A stretch of DNA of 42,756 bases from EsbW-18 sp033811555 (GCA_033811555.1 JAPXOG010000002.1:1-42756); one strand, 5' to 3'. Positions 33,947 through 42,242 are shown, counted from the first letter of the stretch. Numbers and translations: made by a program. The notes: generated by a model not told the origin, from the letters alone.

Positions 33947-35290
33947 CTAATCCAACTCTTCCAATTTATCTTGTATCCCCAAAAGAATGGAAATCATCTG
34001 ATCCAGTATTACGTCTCTTGATATAGAGGATCCTAACACATGTCCTTTACTTGTATCCGCAGGTTTAAAAATAATATCCTTCTCTTTTGGCTCTCTTAAA
34101 TTAGAGTATATAAAGAACCAATTATCGCTTTCGTCAAAAGTGTTAGTTTTTGATTTTTCATCTGCTGGTGAAATACGAACTTTATAACCACATTCATCAT
34201 CAGCCAGATCTTTAGATATATACCAATTAAATGATCCGGTATCAAAAGCAGTAGCAATGTGTTTTATATCCTTCGTACATTCGTTCGTCAGGCTTATACG
34301 AATCTTATCGCTATTTGATCCATTTGTCTTCCAAACTATATTTCTAATTTCTCCTACACTCCATTTTTCTCCTCCGTTTGGTGTTACAACCTTTATCTCT
34401 CTCTTTACTCTCGTCTTTGAACTTATAACAAATTTGTTATCGCTTTTACCACAATACTCTTTTGCAACAGTTAAGTGTCTTCCAGAAGGACATACTACAA
34501 TTTCATAGGGGCCTACTGGCAACAATTCTCCTAATTCACTAAGAGTTCCTACCTTCCAATTATATTTTTGCAATTTTGAAGAACTATCTCTTTTTATAGA
34601 TATTGCTATTAATTTCTTATATGCTTCATCTTTATCTGCTCTTTGGATGTAGATATCATAAGAATCATTATTTGGATTATATGATTCAAGAACAGGATCA
34701 GGGTATTTTCTATTGTCTTTCCATTCTATATCTACACTATCTCCTAAATACAACGTTTCTCCTCCGTTTGGATAAACTACTTGGATATCTTTTACTATCG
34801 GTTTTATAGGTTCAGATACGCTAAAGCACCTTGAAATTGAGTTCAATCTTTCTCTAGTTTTTGCACCAACGAAACCGGTTCCAGATGATAAATCAACAGG
34901 GATTAAAACTGAGTCAGCATATTTTTCTTGAAAGCGCTTAACCGCTTGAAGGGTATTCTCTCCAAAGCGTCGTGAATTCTTTTCTTCTAAATTAATTTGG
35001 AAACCCTCTGATTCTAAAATTGAATGAAGCGCTTCTACCTCATCTCCCGAATCTCCCAAACGAATATCTTTACTAAAACATCTAGGTGTCAATTTTGTTC
35101 CTGCTTGATTTCGCAATCTTTCTATTTCGTTCAAGAGCATTTGTATTTGTCTCTCTATATCTGCCTTGGTTTCTGTCAGAGAAGGTTTGTCAAATGATTT
35201 AATTTTTACACGCGAAACAGCTTGAACTGATATCAAAGGCAAGACAAACAAAGAAACTCCAATAAATATCTTTAATAGATTTTTCTTCAT
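33947..35290 (-). CDS. Secreted peptidoglycan-binding protein with two Kre9/KNH-like Ig domains
   Basis: A 447-residue protein with a Sec signal peptide (cleavage likely after VQA, residue 24), a coiled-coil stretch (about 38-62, 'TKADIERQIQMLLNEIERLRNQ'), a PG_binding_1 domain (about 75-155, 'GDSGDEVEALHSILESEGF', 'FGENTLQAVKRFQEKY'), and two repeats that each begin 'PNGGE-x-L/W-x-x-G' (about 175-285 and 300-395), like the Ser-Thr-rich Kre9/KNH family. It probably sits in or on the cell wall. Expression is monocistronic, with a terminator at the 3' end. No SD is present. The function is structural or adhesive by inference. Confidence 0.85.
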   Translation of the reverse strand: MKKNLLKIFIGVSLFVLPLISVQAVSRVKIKSFDKPSLTETKADIERQIQMLLNEIERLRNQAGTKLTPRCFSKDIRLGDSGDEVEALHSILESEGFQINLEEKNSRRFGENTLQAVKRFQEKYADSVLIPVDLSSGTGFVGAKTRERLNSISRCFSVSEPIKPIVKDIQVVYPNGGETLYLGDSVDIEWKDNRKYPDPVLESYNPNNDSYDIYIQRADKDEAYKKLIAISIKRDSSSKLQKYNWKVGTLSELGELLPVGPYEIVVCPSGRHLTVAKEYCGKSDNKFVISSKTRVKREIKVVTPNGGEKWSVGEIRNIVWKTNGSNSDKIRISLTNECTKDIKHIATAFDTGSFNWYISKDLADDECGYKVRISPADEKSKTNTFDESDNWFFIYSNLREPKEKDIIFKPADTSKGHVLGSSISRDVILDQMISILLGIQDKLEELD

Positions 35291-35404
35291 AATTTTTAAA
35301 TTAAAATATAAAAGCTACTTATAATGCTCTTAATTATATTACACAAAATAGACCATTCAATACCCAAAAACAACCGCGTAAATATATAGTATGGTTAATT
35401 GGTT

Positions 35405-35410
35405 TATAAT
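35405..35410 (+). promoter_or_regulatory. -10 box of recG, leaderless arrangement
   Basis: TATAAT at consensus, 6 bases before the ATG at 35417; the -35 is poor. Transcription should begin at the start codon. Confidence 0.5.
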
Positions 35411-35416
35411 CAAATT

Positions 35417-37630
35417 ATGAAAATTTCAGATAATTTAGCAGAACATTTTAGACTTAGCGAATTTCAAGGAAAGGCCCTAAAAAAGCTGGGCATAGAAACA
35501 GTAAGAGATTTAATTTACCACTTCCCCATTCGTTATTTATCTTCTTCAAACGAAGAAATTATTGAAACAACTAAATCTGAAAACCTGGTATCTGTTTTAG
35601 GGAATATTACTAAAACCAAAGCTCGTAAAGCTTGGAAAAGTAAAATACCGATGACAGAAGCGACACTTAAAAATGAGGGCGGGAGCTTAAAATTATTATG
35701 GCTACATCAACCTTATATCTCAAAAATGTTCCCAGAAGGAACTCCGGTGATTGTTTCTGGGAAAATACGTGAGAAAAACGGAAAACGTTCTATGGTGAAC
35801 CCAGAAATTGCTCATGCTGACCCACTTAGAAGCTTAACTTCTAAGTTTTTACACTTAGAAGTTAAGCTTCCCCACGAACACAACAAACTATTTGCCGACA
35901 AAAACTCCGAACTACTTATTCCCGTATATTCAGAGAGTCGAGGAATTACTTCGCGCTGGTTTCTGTATGCTATACAAAAACTTCTGTCTCAAGGAATTGT
36001 AGACGACCTTGAAGATCCGATTCCAAAAGATATTCTCAAAAAATATAATCTACCAACACTATCTACAGCGCTTCTTTGGATTCATGCACCAAAAAATGAA
36101 AAAAACGCAATTGCCGCTCGAAAACGCTTTGCTTTTGAAGAAGTATTTTTTATTCAACTTATACGTCAACGTGAACGCGCAGAATCCGATGCACTTCCAT
36201 CATGGGACATTGCTGTTTCAAAAAAAGAACTGAACACTTTCATCAAGCGTTTTCAATTTTCACCTACCTCAGCACAAAAGCGCGCCATTGATGTAATCCT
36301 TAAAGATTTCGCATCTCATCGCGCAATGTCCCGCTTATTAGAAGGAGATGTGGGTTCAGGTAAAACATTTGTTGCTGCTACCACTTCTTTTGCTGTCGTA
36401 ACTACGAGGCCTAAAAATACTGAGGGTAGAAAACAGGATTTTGGCAATCTACAGGTCGCATACATGGCTCCTACAGAAATACTTGCAACCCAGCACTTTG
36501 AATCATTTATAGAGTTTTTCCGAGGGCTTCCTATTCAAATTGGACTAATAACAGGATCAGGATGTAGGAAATTCCCATCTAAAGTAGACCCTGAAGGATG
36601 GACTGATATATCCCGAGCACAACTTTTAAAGTGGGTTGCAAATGGAGAAATCCCTATTGTAATCGGCACGCATGCTCTAATTCAAAAATCAGTAAAATTT
36701 AAGCATCTCGCATATGTAGTAATTGACGAACAACATCGTTTTGGAACACGACAACGCGCCGAGCTTGCTCGAAAAACCGATGTGCCAGACGAAAGTCCTT
36801 GGCGCATGCCTCACCTTCTTTCAATGACAGCCACTCCTATCCCCCGTACACTTGCACTTACTGTATATGGCGATCTTGATCTTACACTGTTGGATGAGAT
36901 GCCCTCAGGTCGTAAAGAAATTAAAACAGAAATTGTCCCTCCTTCAGAACGTACTCGCGTTTACAAACACGTACGAGAACTAGTATCACAAGGAAGACAA
37001 GCGTATGTAATTTGTCCAAAAATAGATGAAGGCGGAGGAAAATTGGAAGTAAAAAATGTCACTGAAGAAGCCGCGCGCCTTAAAAAAGAAGTGTTCCCAG
37101 ATCTGCGTATTGAAACTCTACATGGAAAAATGAAACCAAATTCAAAGGATGCAATAATGGAGAGATTCTCGCAAGGGGAAATAGATGTGCTTGTAGCAAC
37201 TTCTGTCGTTGAGGTAGGAGTAAACGTTCCTAATGCAACAGTTATTATAATTGAAGGAGCGGAACGATTTGGTCTGGCACAACTACATCAACTACGAGGA
37301 CGTGTTTTGCGCTCTACTCATCAATCTTATTGCTACTTATTTACAGACGCACGAGGTATTTCCACTATTGAGCGCCTCTCAACGCTTACAAAAACAACAA
37401 ACGGATTTGAGCTGGCAGAAAAAGATTTGGAACTACGAGGATCAGGAGAGCTGTATGGAAAACGACAATGGGGGCTCTCAGATGTTGCGATGGAAGCACT
37501 CAAAAATATCAAAATGGTTGAAGCCGCACGCGATGAAGCACACGCTCTTATCACACGCGATCCAGAACTAAAAAGCGCACCACTCCTTGATAAAGCGGTG
37601 CGCGAACGTGAATCAATTCATTTTGAGTAG
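35417..37630 (+). CDS. recG: RecG, ATP-dependent DNA helicase
   Basis: A 737-residue branch-migration helicase that reverses stalled forks. N-terminal wedge (residues 1-200), then SF2 motifs: 'LLEGDVGSGKTFVAA' near 310, 'MAPTEILATQH', 'VVIDEQHRFGTRQR' (DEQH), 'MTATPIPRTLALTVYGDLD', 'LVATSVVEVGVNVPNATVIIIEGAERFGLAQLHQLRGRVLRS'. In the last motif Leu replaces the usual Gly of GRVGR, though both Arg are kept. A palindromic repeat is inserted in frame at residues about 137-152 (SLTSKFLHLEVKLP region) in the wedge-to-helicase linker. ATG 35417 is used; the frame also opens with TTG at 35399. Confidence 0.96.
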   Translation: MKISDNLAEHFRLSEFQGKALKKLGIETVRDLIYHFPIRYLSSSNEEIIETTKSENLVSVLGNITKTKARKAWKSKIPMTEATLKNEGGSLKLLWLHQPYISKMFPEGTPVIVSGKIREKNGKRSMVNPEIAHADPLRSLTSKFLHLEVKLPHEHNKLFADKNSELLIPVYSESRGITSRWFLYAIQKLLSQGIVDDLEDPIPKDILKKYNLPTLSTALLWIHAPKNEKNAIAARKRFAFEEVFFIQLIRQRERAESDALPSWDIAVSKKELNTFIKRFQFSPTSAQKRAIDVILKDFASHRAMSRLLEGDVGSGKTFVAATTSFAVVTTRPKNTEGRKQDFGNLQVAYMAPTEILATQHFESFIEFFRGLPIQIGLITGSGCRKFPSKVDPEGWTDISRAQLLKWVANGEIPIVIGTHALIQKSVKFKHLAYVVIDEQHRFGTRQRAELARKTDVPDESPWRMPHLLSMTATPIPRTLALTVYGDLDLTLLDEMPSGRKEIKTEIVPPSERTRVYKHVRELVSQGRQAYVICPKIDEGGGKLEVKNVTEEAARLKKEVFPDLRIETLHGKMKPNSKDAIMERFSQGEIDVLVATSVVEVGVNVPNATVIIIEGAERFGLAQLHQLRGRVLRSTHQSYCYLFTDARGISTIERLSTLTKTTNGFELAEKDLELRGSGELYGKRQWGLSDVAMEALKNIKMVEAARDEAHALITRDPELKSAPLLDKAVRERESIHFE
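35825..35870. repeat. Palindromic repeat inside recG (copy 1)
   Basis: An 18-bp perfect inverted repeat, GAAGCTTAACTTCTAAGT (35829-35846) with ACTTAGAAGTTAAGCTTC (35853-35870), 6-base loop. Positions 35825-35845 are identical to 40290-40310. The insertion keeps the recG frame open and adds about 15 codons. Confidence 0.85.
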
Positions 37631-37760
37631 TCTTTGTAAATCTTATCAAAGAAGACCAGATAGCCCATCTATGTCTACATCTAGATGTACACAACGTCGT
37701 ACGTCATCATAAGAAATCCATATAGTTCAAACTGCTAAATTTACTTTTATTAGAGTAAGT

Positions 37761-39536
37761 CTAATAACTCACGATCTGCATTAGTTCTTCTTTTTCCTGT
37801 TCAGAGAATCCTACTGTAGTACTAATCTCTTCTACAACCCTGACTGGGCTCAATATTTGCCAATACTCATCAATTGACTGTCTCACACCATTTGGAAATA
37901 CGAATTCTTTTTTTTCGTCTTCATAAACTATCCTATTATCATTTTTAAGTGTATCAATCATCTCAAAAAAAGATTCTTTAAAATCTATTACAGCCTGACT
38001 AAACGTTTTGAAATCCAAAGTTTTTAAATTAAGAACGTGTAAATCTTTAAGATTCAACAAATTTTTTATATGTTTTTGAGGACCTTCAAGTAAGCTAAAC
38101 CAATGAGGACCTATTTTTTCATAAACTGGATCTATACCCTTCTTAATTTTAATGGAATCATTATATTCTTTCACGTAACTTATAAGATCCTCTCCTGAAA
38201 CATCTGCTCCATTTCTAAAACCATAAAATATAATGTCTTCTTCTGCTTCTATTTCTGATCTTTTACCTATAGGAGAAACGGCAATAACTGACAAAAATTC
38301 TTTGGATACTTTCTTACCAAACCTAGAAAAAGCATCAAATATTGTACGAAGCGGAAGATTATAGAAATCCTGTACGATTTTATCTATAAATTTAGACCCA
38401 TCAATCACATTCCAATTACCATAAGGATTATTACTATATAAATCTGTAGATTTATCTTTAACCTCTGAAAAGGTTTTTTCAAATTCATTTGTTGCATCAA
38501 TACCTAAATTCATACATACCAGAAAAGCTTTAAGTCTATCCCACGGTTGTCTTATATTTTCGCACAATCCCAAAATTTCATCTTTATTCGGCGTATAACA
38601 TTTTTCTCTAATCCCCATCACTAAACGTTCAAATTTTCTAAATGTTGGTTCATTTTCAAATATCTTAGCAATCTCTTCTTCTGTAAGATCTGTATCACTA
38701 TCTTGAAATATGAAACGTTCTGCCGGAAATAAAGGTGGCCCGCTAAGTCCTTCTCCTCTTTCCTCTTCGGTTGAATCTTCGTCTTCTTCATGATTAAGTA
38801 CTCCTTCCCCTTTCTCTTCGACTAAATCTTCTTCTTCACCATCAGCATCATCTTCATAATAATGATGATACTCCGCTACTAAGATAGGCGGCTCGTTTGT
38901 ATCAGGAAAATAAAAAACAGATTCTTTATAACCAATCCCGCTATTCTCTGAAAACACATGCACTCCACGTAGCGCTTTAGATTCATCACTTACCGGACTT
39001 GGGTAAGTAAAACTATAATAACCGTGTGAGCCTCCACTCTCGATCGTCCATCCCTTAGGTCTAAGTCTCTCACGAAGTTCTTCAGAAATCTCAACTATAA
39101 TGCCGTATTCTCTAAGACGATCGACAATTTCCTCAAAATCACGTAGAGTTCTTTCTTTATAATATTTATAGTTAGACCACAATGGCCAAGTTTTTTCTGG
39201 AGCTATATCTATCGTTTCTGCAATGTGAGGTAAGGTGAGAGAAAGCGAAAATTCTCTGTCTATTTTATTTATAAATGCATCTGGTCTTCCTAATCCCCCT
39301 TCTACCTTCTTTAGATAACGATATCTCTCTTTTTTTATTCCATACTTTTTGTCAAAATCAAACCCCTCTGGTTCTATTTTAACGCGAGCTCCTTTCTCTA
39401 TGACCTCAATCACTTTATTATTCCATTCTAAAAACCTCTCTTTTTCTTTTCCTAGAACATCTTCAAAAGACACTACTACTTCCTCTTTTTGATTTTCGTT
39501 ATTATTCTTGTTATTTTCAAAGTCTCCAAATGTCAT
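37761..39536 (-). CDS. Large protein of unknown function
   Basis: A 591-residue soluble, acidic protein. No membrane helix, signal peptide or catalytic motif is seen. Residues about 230-275 are a low-complexity Glu/Asp run (GEEEDLVEEKGEGVLNHEEDEDSTEEERGEG); the flanks look globular. 'PSPVSDESKALRGVHVFSENSG' and 'SGGSHGYYSFTYPSP' are the more distinctive stretches. No family is recognised. ATG 39536 is preferred: codons upstream (to 39620) are AT-rich and hydrophobic and look non-coding. No SD is seen. It stands alone between recG (convergent) and a GC-rich gene transcribed the other way. Confidence 0.75.
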   Translation of the reverse strand: MTFGDFENNKNNNENQKEEVVVSFEDVLGKEKERFLEWNNKVIEVIEKGARVKIEPEGFDFDKKYGIKKERYRYLKKVEGGLGRPDAFINKIDREFSLSLTLPHIAETIDIAPEKTWPLWSNYKYYKERTLRDFEEIVDRLREYGIIVEISEELRERLRPKGWTIESGGSHGYYSFTYPSPVSDESKALRGVHVFSENSGIGYKESVFYFPDTNEPPILVAEYHHYYEDDADGEEEDLVEEKGEGVLNHEEDEDSTEEERGEGLSGPPLFPAERFIFQDSDTDLTEEEIAKIFENEPTFRKFERLVMGIREKCYTPNKDEILGLCENIRQPWDRLKAFLVCMNLGIDATNEFEKTFSEVKDKSTDLYSNNPYGNWNVIDGSKFIDKIVQDFYNLPLRTIFDAFSRFGKKVSKEFLSVIAVSPIGKRSEIEAEEDIIFYGFRNGADVSGEDLISYVKEYNDSIKIKKGIDPVYEKIGPHWFSLLEGPQKHIKNLLNLKDLHVLNLKTLDFKTFSQAVIDFKESFFEMIDTLKNDNRIVYEDEKKEFVFPNGVRQSIDEYWQILSPVRVVEEISTTVGFSEQEKEELMQIVSY

Positions 39537-39669
39537 AATAATCGTTTTATATTTAATAATATTAATAATATATGTACAATACAACTTCACCAATAAAAAT
39601 GCTATCTCACTTATGAACATGCCAAGAACAAGGTACGCTAATCCTACTTCTTAATTATCAAGTAATTCC

Positions 39670-39697
39670 TTGACTTATTTGGAAAATTATGTACTTT
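39670..39697 (+). promoter_or_regulatory. Candidate promoter of the 161-residue gene
   Basis: TTGACT (39670-39675), 16-base spacer, TACTTT (39692-39697); the -35 is good, the -10 weak. Predicted start near 39704. Confidence 0.4.
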
Positions 39698-39710
39698 ACA
39701 GAAAGGTGTA

Positions 39711-39735
39711 CTCGGCAGTTATGGTAACTGCTGAG
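39711..39735 (+). promoter_or_regulatory. 5' leader hairpin with short U-run before an SD
   Basis: CTCGGCAGTTA (39711-39721), TGG loop, TAACTGCTGAG (39725-39735; one wobble), then TTTTA and, 6 bases on, GGAGGG. It may be an attenuator or a 5' stabilising hairpin. Confidence 0.55.
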
Positions 39736-39753
39736 TTTTAAGAAGGAGGGATT

Positions 39754-40239
39754 ATGAGTAGTAGGAATGGAACTTTAGCGTTAAGTATTTTCTCGGCGAT
39801 CGTAGCCGGGAAAGCTATTCAGTGCGAGAAGTGTGGTCTTGCCCGGACTTCTCCCGAGTTCCAGGATGCGCTGTGGCGCCTAATGGCGCGTATGGGACTC
39901 GTCACCGAAAGGATTGACGAGTTCTTAATGGCCATCCTGGAGCCATGCGTGGCGGAGCGCGAGCGCCAGCTTGCGCTAATCCCGCAGGAGGAGCAGGAGC
40001 ACTACTCCATCCAGGTCCTCTGCGCTCGGATTCGCCATCGAACCGAGCGCGACAAGCTCACCATAGGTGAGCTGGAGGACATTTTCGTTGGGGATGTTCG
40101 CGGAAGTGGCATCCCCGAGGAAACGATCCGAGCCTTTGTACGACGACTCTGCAACGTCGTCGTACGACAGGACTCGGATGCTCGCCGGCTTCTTCGGCAA
40201 GCGCGCAAGAAGGCTTCGGCCTTCTCGTTCCCCTGCTGA
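39754..40239 (+). CDS. 161-residue protein of unknown function, GC-rich, SD-led
   Basis: ATG 39754 is preceded by GGAGG and 5 bases. The protein is helical and charged; 'QCEKCGLARTSPEF' has a Cys-x2-Cys pair near residue 23, which could bind metal with the later Cys residues, but no full zinc finger is apparent. The tail 'SDARRLLRQARKKASAF' is basic. No family is recognised. Codon use is distinctly more GC-rich than recG or the following gene. A leader hairpin precedes it and a 11-bp GC hairpin follows the stop. It resembles in layout the SD-led genes at 24629, 27839 and 42009. Confidence 0.65.
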   Translation: MSSRNGTLALSIFSAIVAGKAIQCEKCGLARTSPEFQDALWRLMARMGLVTERIDEFLMAILEPCVAERERQLALIPQEEQEHYSIQVLCARIRHRTERDKLTIGELEDIFVGDVRGSGIPEETIRAFVRRLCNVVVRQDSDARRLLRQARKKASAFSFPC

Positions 40240-40245
40240 CAACAT

Positions 40246-40270
40246 AGCCGCGCCTCCTGGAGGCGCGGCT
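40246..40270 (+). terminator. GC-rich hairpin after the 161-residue gene
   Basis: AGCCGCGCCTC (40246-40256), CTG loop, GAGGCGCGGCT (40260-40270). There is no U-run on the plus strand, so it may be a 3'-end stabiliser and not an intrinsic terminator. Confidence 0.55.
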
Positions 40271-40289
40271 AAAACTTATCTCTGAAATC

Positions 40290-40326
40290 CTTAGAAGCTT
40301 AACTTCTAAGGAAGTTAAGCTTCTAA
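40290..40326. repeat. Palindromic repeat, intergenic copy (copy 2)
   Basis: TTAGAAGCTTAACTTC (40291-40306), TAAG loop, GAAGTTAAGCTTCTAA (40311-40326): a 16-bp perfect stem. Shares 21 identical bases (40290-40310) with the repeat in recG. Confidence 0.85.
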
Positions 40327-40387
40327 TATTTTAAACAGTTGCATTTTATCCAAAGCAATATCACAATAACATTGGCGTATACAGTAT

Positions 40388-40462
40388 GCGCGTGTAGCTC
40401 AACGGTAGAGCAGCCGTCTTATACACGGCCGGTTCTAGGTTCGAATCCTAGCACGCGCACCA
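40388..40462 (+). tRNA. tRNA-Ile with anticodon TAT (UAU), CCA encoded
   Basis: Acceptor GCGCGTG with CACGCGC, discriminator A; D stem GCTC/GAGC; anticodon stem GCCGT/ACGGC with loop CTTATAC; anticodon TAT, reading AUA; T stem CTAGG/CCTAG. CCA follows in the DNA. Bacteria normally read AUA with a CAU anticodon converted by TilS (lysidine), so UAU is unusual. The acceptor is identical to tRNA-Ile(GAT) at 31352. The following gene's ATG is 6 bases after CCA. Confidence 0.9.
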
Positions 40463-40468
40463 ATAAAA

Positions 40469-41656
40469 ATGATAACAAACAGAAGACGGCAAGGAGCACT
40501 CATGATGTTGTGGAGCGGACTCGTTCTGCTTGTTTTTGGAACCCTGTGGATCGTTAACAACGACAACGCTTATCTAAAGGCCGCTCGATTAGGCGGTGAT
40601 TATCTAACAAGTCACCAACACGACGACGGATCTTTTGATTATCAATACAATCCTGTAACAGGAAAAAAATCTTCTACTTACAACATACTTCGACACGCAG
40701 GGACTACTTATTCTCTCCTTGAGTTATATGAAGCAACGGGTAACAAAAAATATATAAACGCAGCTGAACGTGCTTTGCTTTATCTTGAAAACAGCACGAT
40801 GGTTTGTCCAGACATGAATGACGCTCTGTGTATTGAAGAGAAAAATGAAATAAAATTAGGAGGAAATGCTTTGGCGATACTTGCCCTTTCAAAATACATT
40901 TCTCTTACTAACTCTCTAAACGAACAACATCACTATCTTCCACTTGCTCAAAAACTCGCGCTCTTTATTATCAACACTCAGGCACAAAATGGAGAATTCA
41001 AGAAGCACTTATTAAAAGCAGATACCGGAGAGCCGACCTCGTTTGTATCAGAGTATTATCCTGGAGAGGCTATTTTCGCACTTACGCGCCTTTACAAAAT
41101 AGACGGAGATACTCGTTGGATTGAATCAGCACACATAGGAGCTTTATGGCTCATTGAAGTTCGTGATGGAGAAGTTTCAGAAGATATTCTCAATCATGAT
41201 CACTGGCTTTTATATGGACTTAATGAGTTATATACGCATAGACCTGAAGAAATATATCTCTCTCATGCGAAAAAAATTGTAAAATCAATAGTTGCAAAGC
41301 AACATGTAAATAAAAAAGACGACAAGAAAGAATGGAACGGTGGTTTTTATAACCCTCCTCGTTCAACACCAACTGCAACACGAGCGGAAGGTCTTGGTGC
41401 CGCATATTGGCTGTTTACTAACGCAGGAGATACAGGACAAGCACACTTAGCTCTGGAAGCAATGCGCAATGCAATTGAATTTCAACTGCGAACTCAAATG
41501 ACAGCGCATCAAGCAAAGAAACTGGGAGCTCACAAAGATGGTATAGGAGGATTTTTTGAGAGTTTGGATAGTTACAACATTCGCATTGATTATGTTCAAC
41601 ACAACATATCCGCATTGTTGGCTTTTGATCTAATAACGAAATCTAAAACTAAATAG
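40469..41656 (+). CDS. Alpha/alpha-toroid protein, glycoside-hydrolase-like, membrane-anchored
   Basis: A 395-residue protein. Residues about 9-28 form a membrane helix after a basic start (MITNRRRQ), predicting an extracytoplasmic catalytic part. The rest is helical with repeated 'GG..YL..HQ..DGSFDY', 'TTYSLLELYEATG..KYINAAERALLYLE', 'GGNALAILALSKYI', 'EAIFALTRLYKI', 'EGLGAAYWLF' and 'GGFFESLDSYNIRIDYVQHNISALLAF', a pattern like six-hairpin glycosidases or related toroid enzymes. The substrate is unknown. ATG 40469 is 6 bases after tRNA-Ile(UAU); no SD is present. An internal ATG at 40502 would remove part of the anchor. Confidence 0.78.
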   Translation: MITNRRRQGALMMLWSGLVLLVFGTLWIVNNDNAYLKAARLGGDYLTSHQHDDGSFDYQYNPVTGKKSSTYNILRHAGTTYSLLELYEATGNKKYINAAERALLYLENSTMVCPDMNDALCIEEKNEIKLGGNALAILALSKYISLTNSLNEQHHYLPLAQKLALFIINTQAQNGEFKKHLLKADTGEPTSFVSEYYPGEAIFALTRLYKIDGDTRWIESAHIGALWLIEVRDGEVSEDILNHDHWLLYGLNELYTHRPEEIYLSHAKKIVKSIVAKQHVNKKDDKKEWNGGFYNPPRSTPTATRAEGLGAAYWLFTNAGDTGQAHLALEAMRNAIEFQLRTQMTAHQAKKLGAHKDGIGGFFESLDSYNIRIDYVQHNISALLAFDLITKSKTK

Positions 41657-41660
41657 TTAT

Positions 41661-41975
41661 TTAACTTTTTATAGGTCTTTCTGAAATCTTCAAGATGACA
41701 TTAAAATCGTCATCTTTTTCGGTTTTATTTCTTCTTTCAAAATTACAACTGATGCATCGATGAACTATCATGTAATCTCTCCCTCGAAGCTCTATTCCTA
41801 CAGGTTCCATAAGACCTCCACAAGATTCTTGCCTGTCTCCAGGATTAATATCAACGTGCTTACTCCACAAACATTTAGGACAATGATTCGTATATCCATT
41901 CCCGCGCACAAAAAATCCGCACTGTTCGCATTCGAAATCCTCTTTCTTTCTCTGAAATCGTTTGTGTAAATTCAT
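41661..41975 (-). CDS. RNHCP domain protein (zinc-ribbon-like)
   Basis: A 104-residue protein that matches the RNHCP family: 'CEQCGFFVRGNGYTNHCPKCLWSKHVDINPGDR', 'CGGLMEPVGIEL' and 'MIVHRCISCNF'. The four Cys-x2-Cys pairs predict two zinc sites. RNHCP is a short bacterial domain of unknown function. It converges with the toroid gene, 4 bases between stops. ATG 41975 lies just after the terminator of the preceding gene; no SD is present. Confidence 0.9.
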   Translation of the reverse strand: MNLHKRFQRKKEDFECEQCGFFVRGNGYTNHCPKCLWSKHVDINPGDRQESCGGLMEPVGIELRGRDYMIVHRCISCNFERRNKTEKDDDFNVILKISERPIKS

Positions 41976-41986
41976 AAAACAAAGTA

Positions 41987-42007
41987 GCGGGCGCCACGCG
42001 CGCCCGC
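41987..42007 (-). terminator. Hairpin after the 66-residue gene
   Basis: GCGGGCG (41987-41993), 7-base loop, CGCCCGC (42001-42007); on the minus strand followed by TACTTTGTTTT. It begins 2 bases after the stop at 42009. Confidence 0.7.
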
Positions 42008-42008
42008 C

Positions 42009-42209
42009 TCACACAAGTTCCTTGAGGGCTCTAAATACATCTTCCCATTTGAGCCCCCATTTTCTCTCCAGAACATAAACTGTTCGCAAAGAAGCCGCAA
42101 ACAACTCTGGAGATAAATCCCTCTTGACTAACTCCCTCTGAACTATCTTAGCTTCTGCAGATAGTCCAGGAGGAATACAGAATCTTAAAATCTTGGCTTC
42201 CGTTTCCAT
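42009..42209 (-). CDS. 66-residue protein of unknown function, SD-led
   Basis: ATG 42209 has GGGAGGAGG 6 bases upstream and a strong promoter (42243-42271). The protein is helical and amphipathic ('SAEAKIVQRELVKRDLSPELFAASLRTVYVLERKWGLKWEDVFRALKEL') with no recognised family. It resembles small helical antitoxin or regulator proteins in size but no partner gene is evident. GC-rich hairpin immediately follows. Confidence 0.65.
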   Translation of the reverse strand: METEAKILRFCIPPGLSAEAKIVQRELVKRDLSPELFAASLRTVYVLERKWGLKWEDVFRALKELV

Positions 42210-42242
42210 TGTAGCCTCCTCCCTATAATTTATCTGTTTTCA

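Noticed and set aside
37676..37689. 14-bp palindrome TACATCTAGATGTA after recG
   Set aside because: Short and AT-rich with no other supporting signal; could be chance.
39976..40245. 89-residue antisense frame in the 161-residue gene
   Set aside because: No SD or promoter, overlaps fully a better supported gene with an SD.
40339..40557. 72-residue plus-strand frame over tRNA-Ile(UAU)
   Set aside because: Direct translation of the tRNA gene in one frame, not a protein gene.
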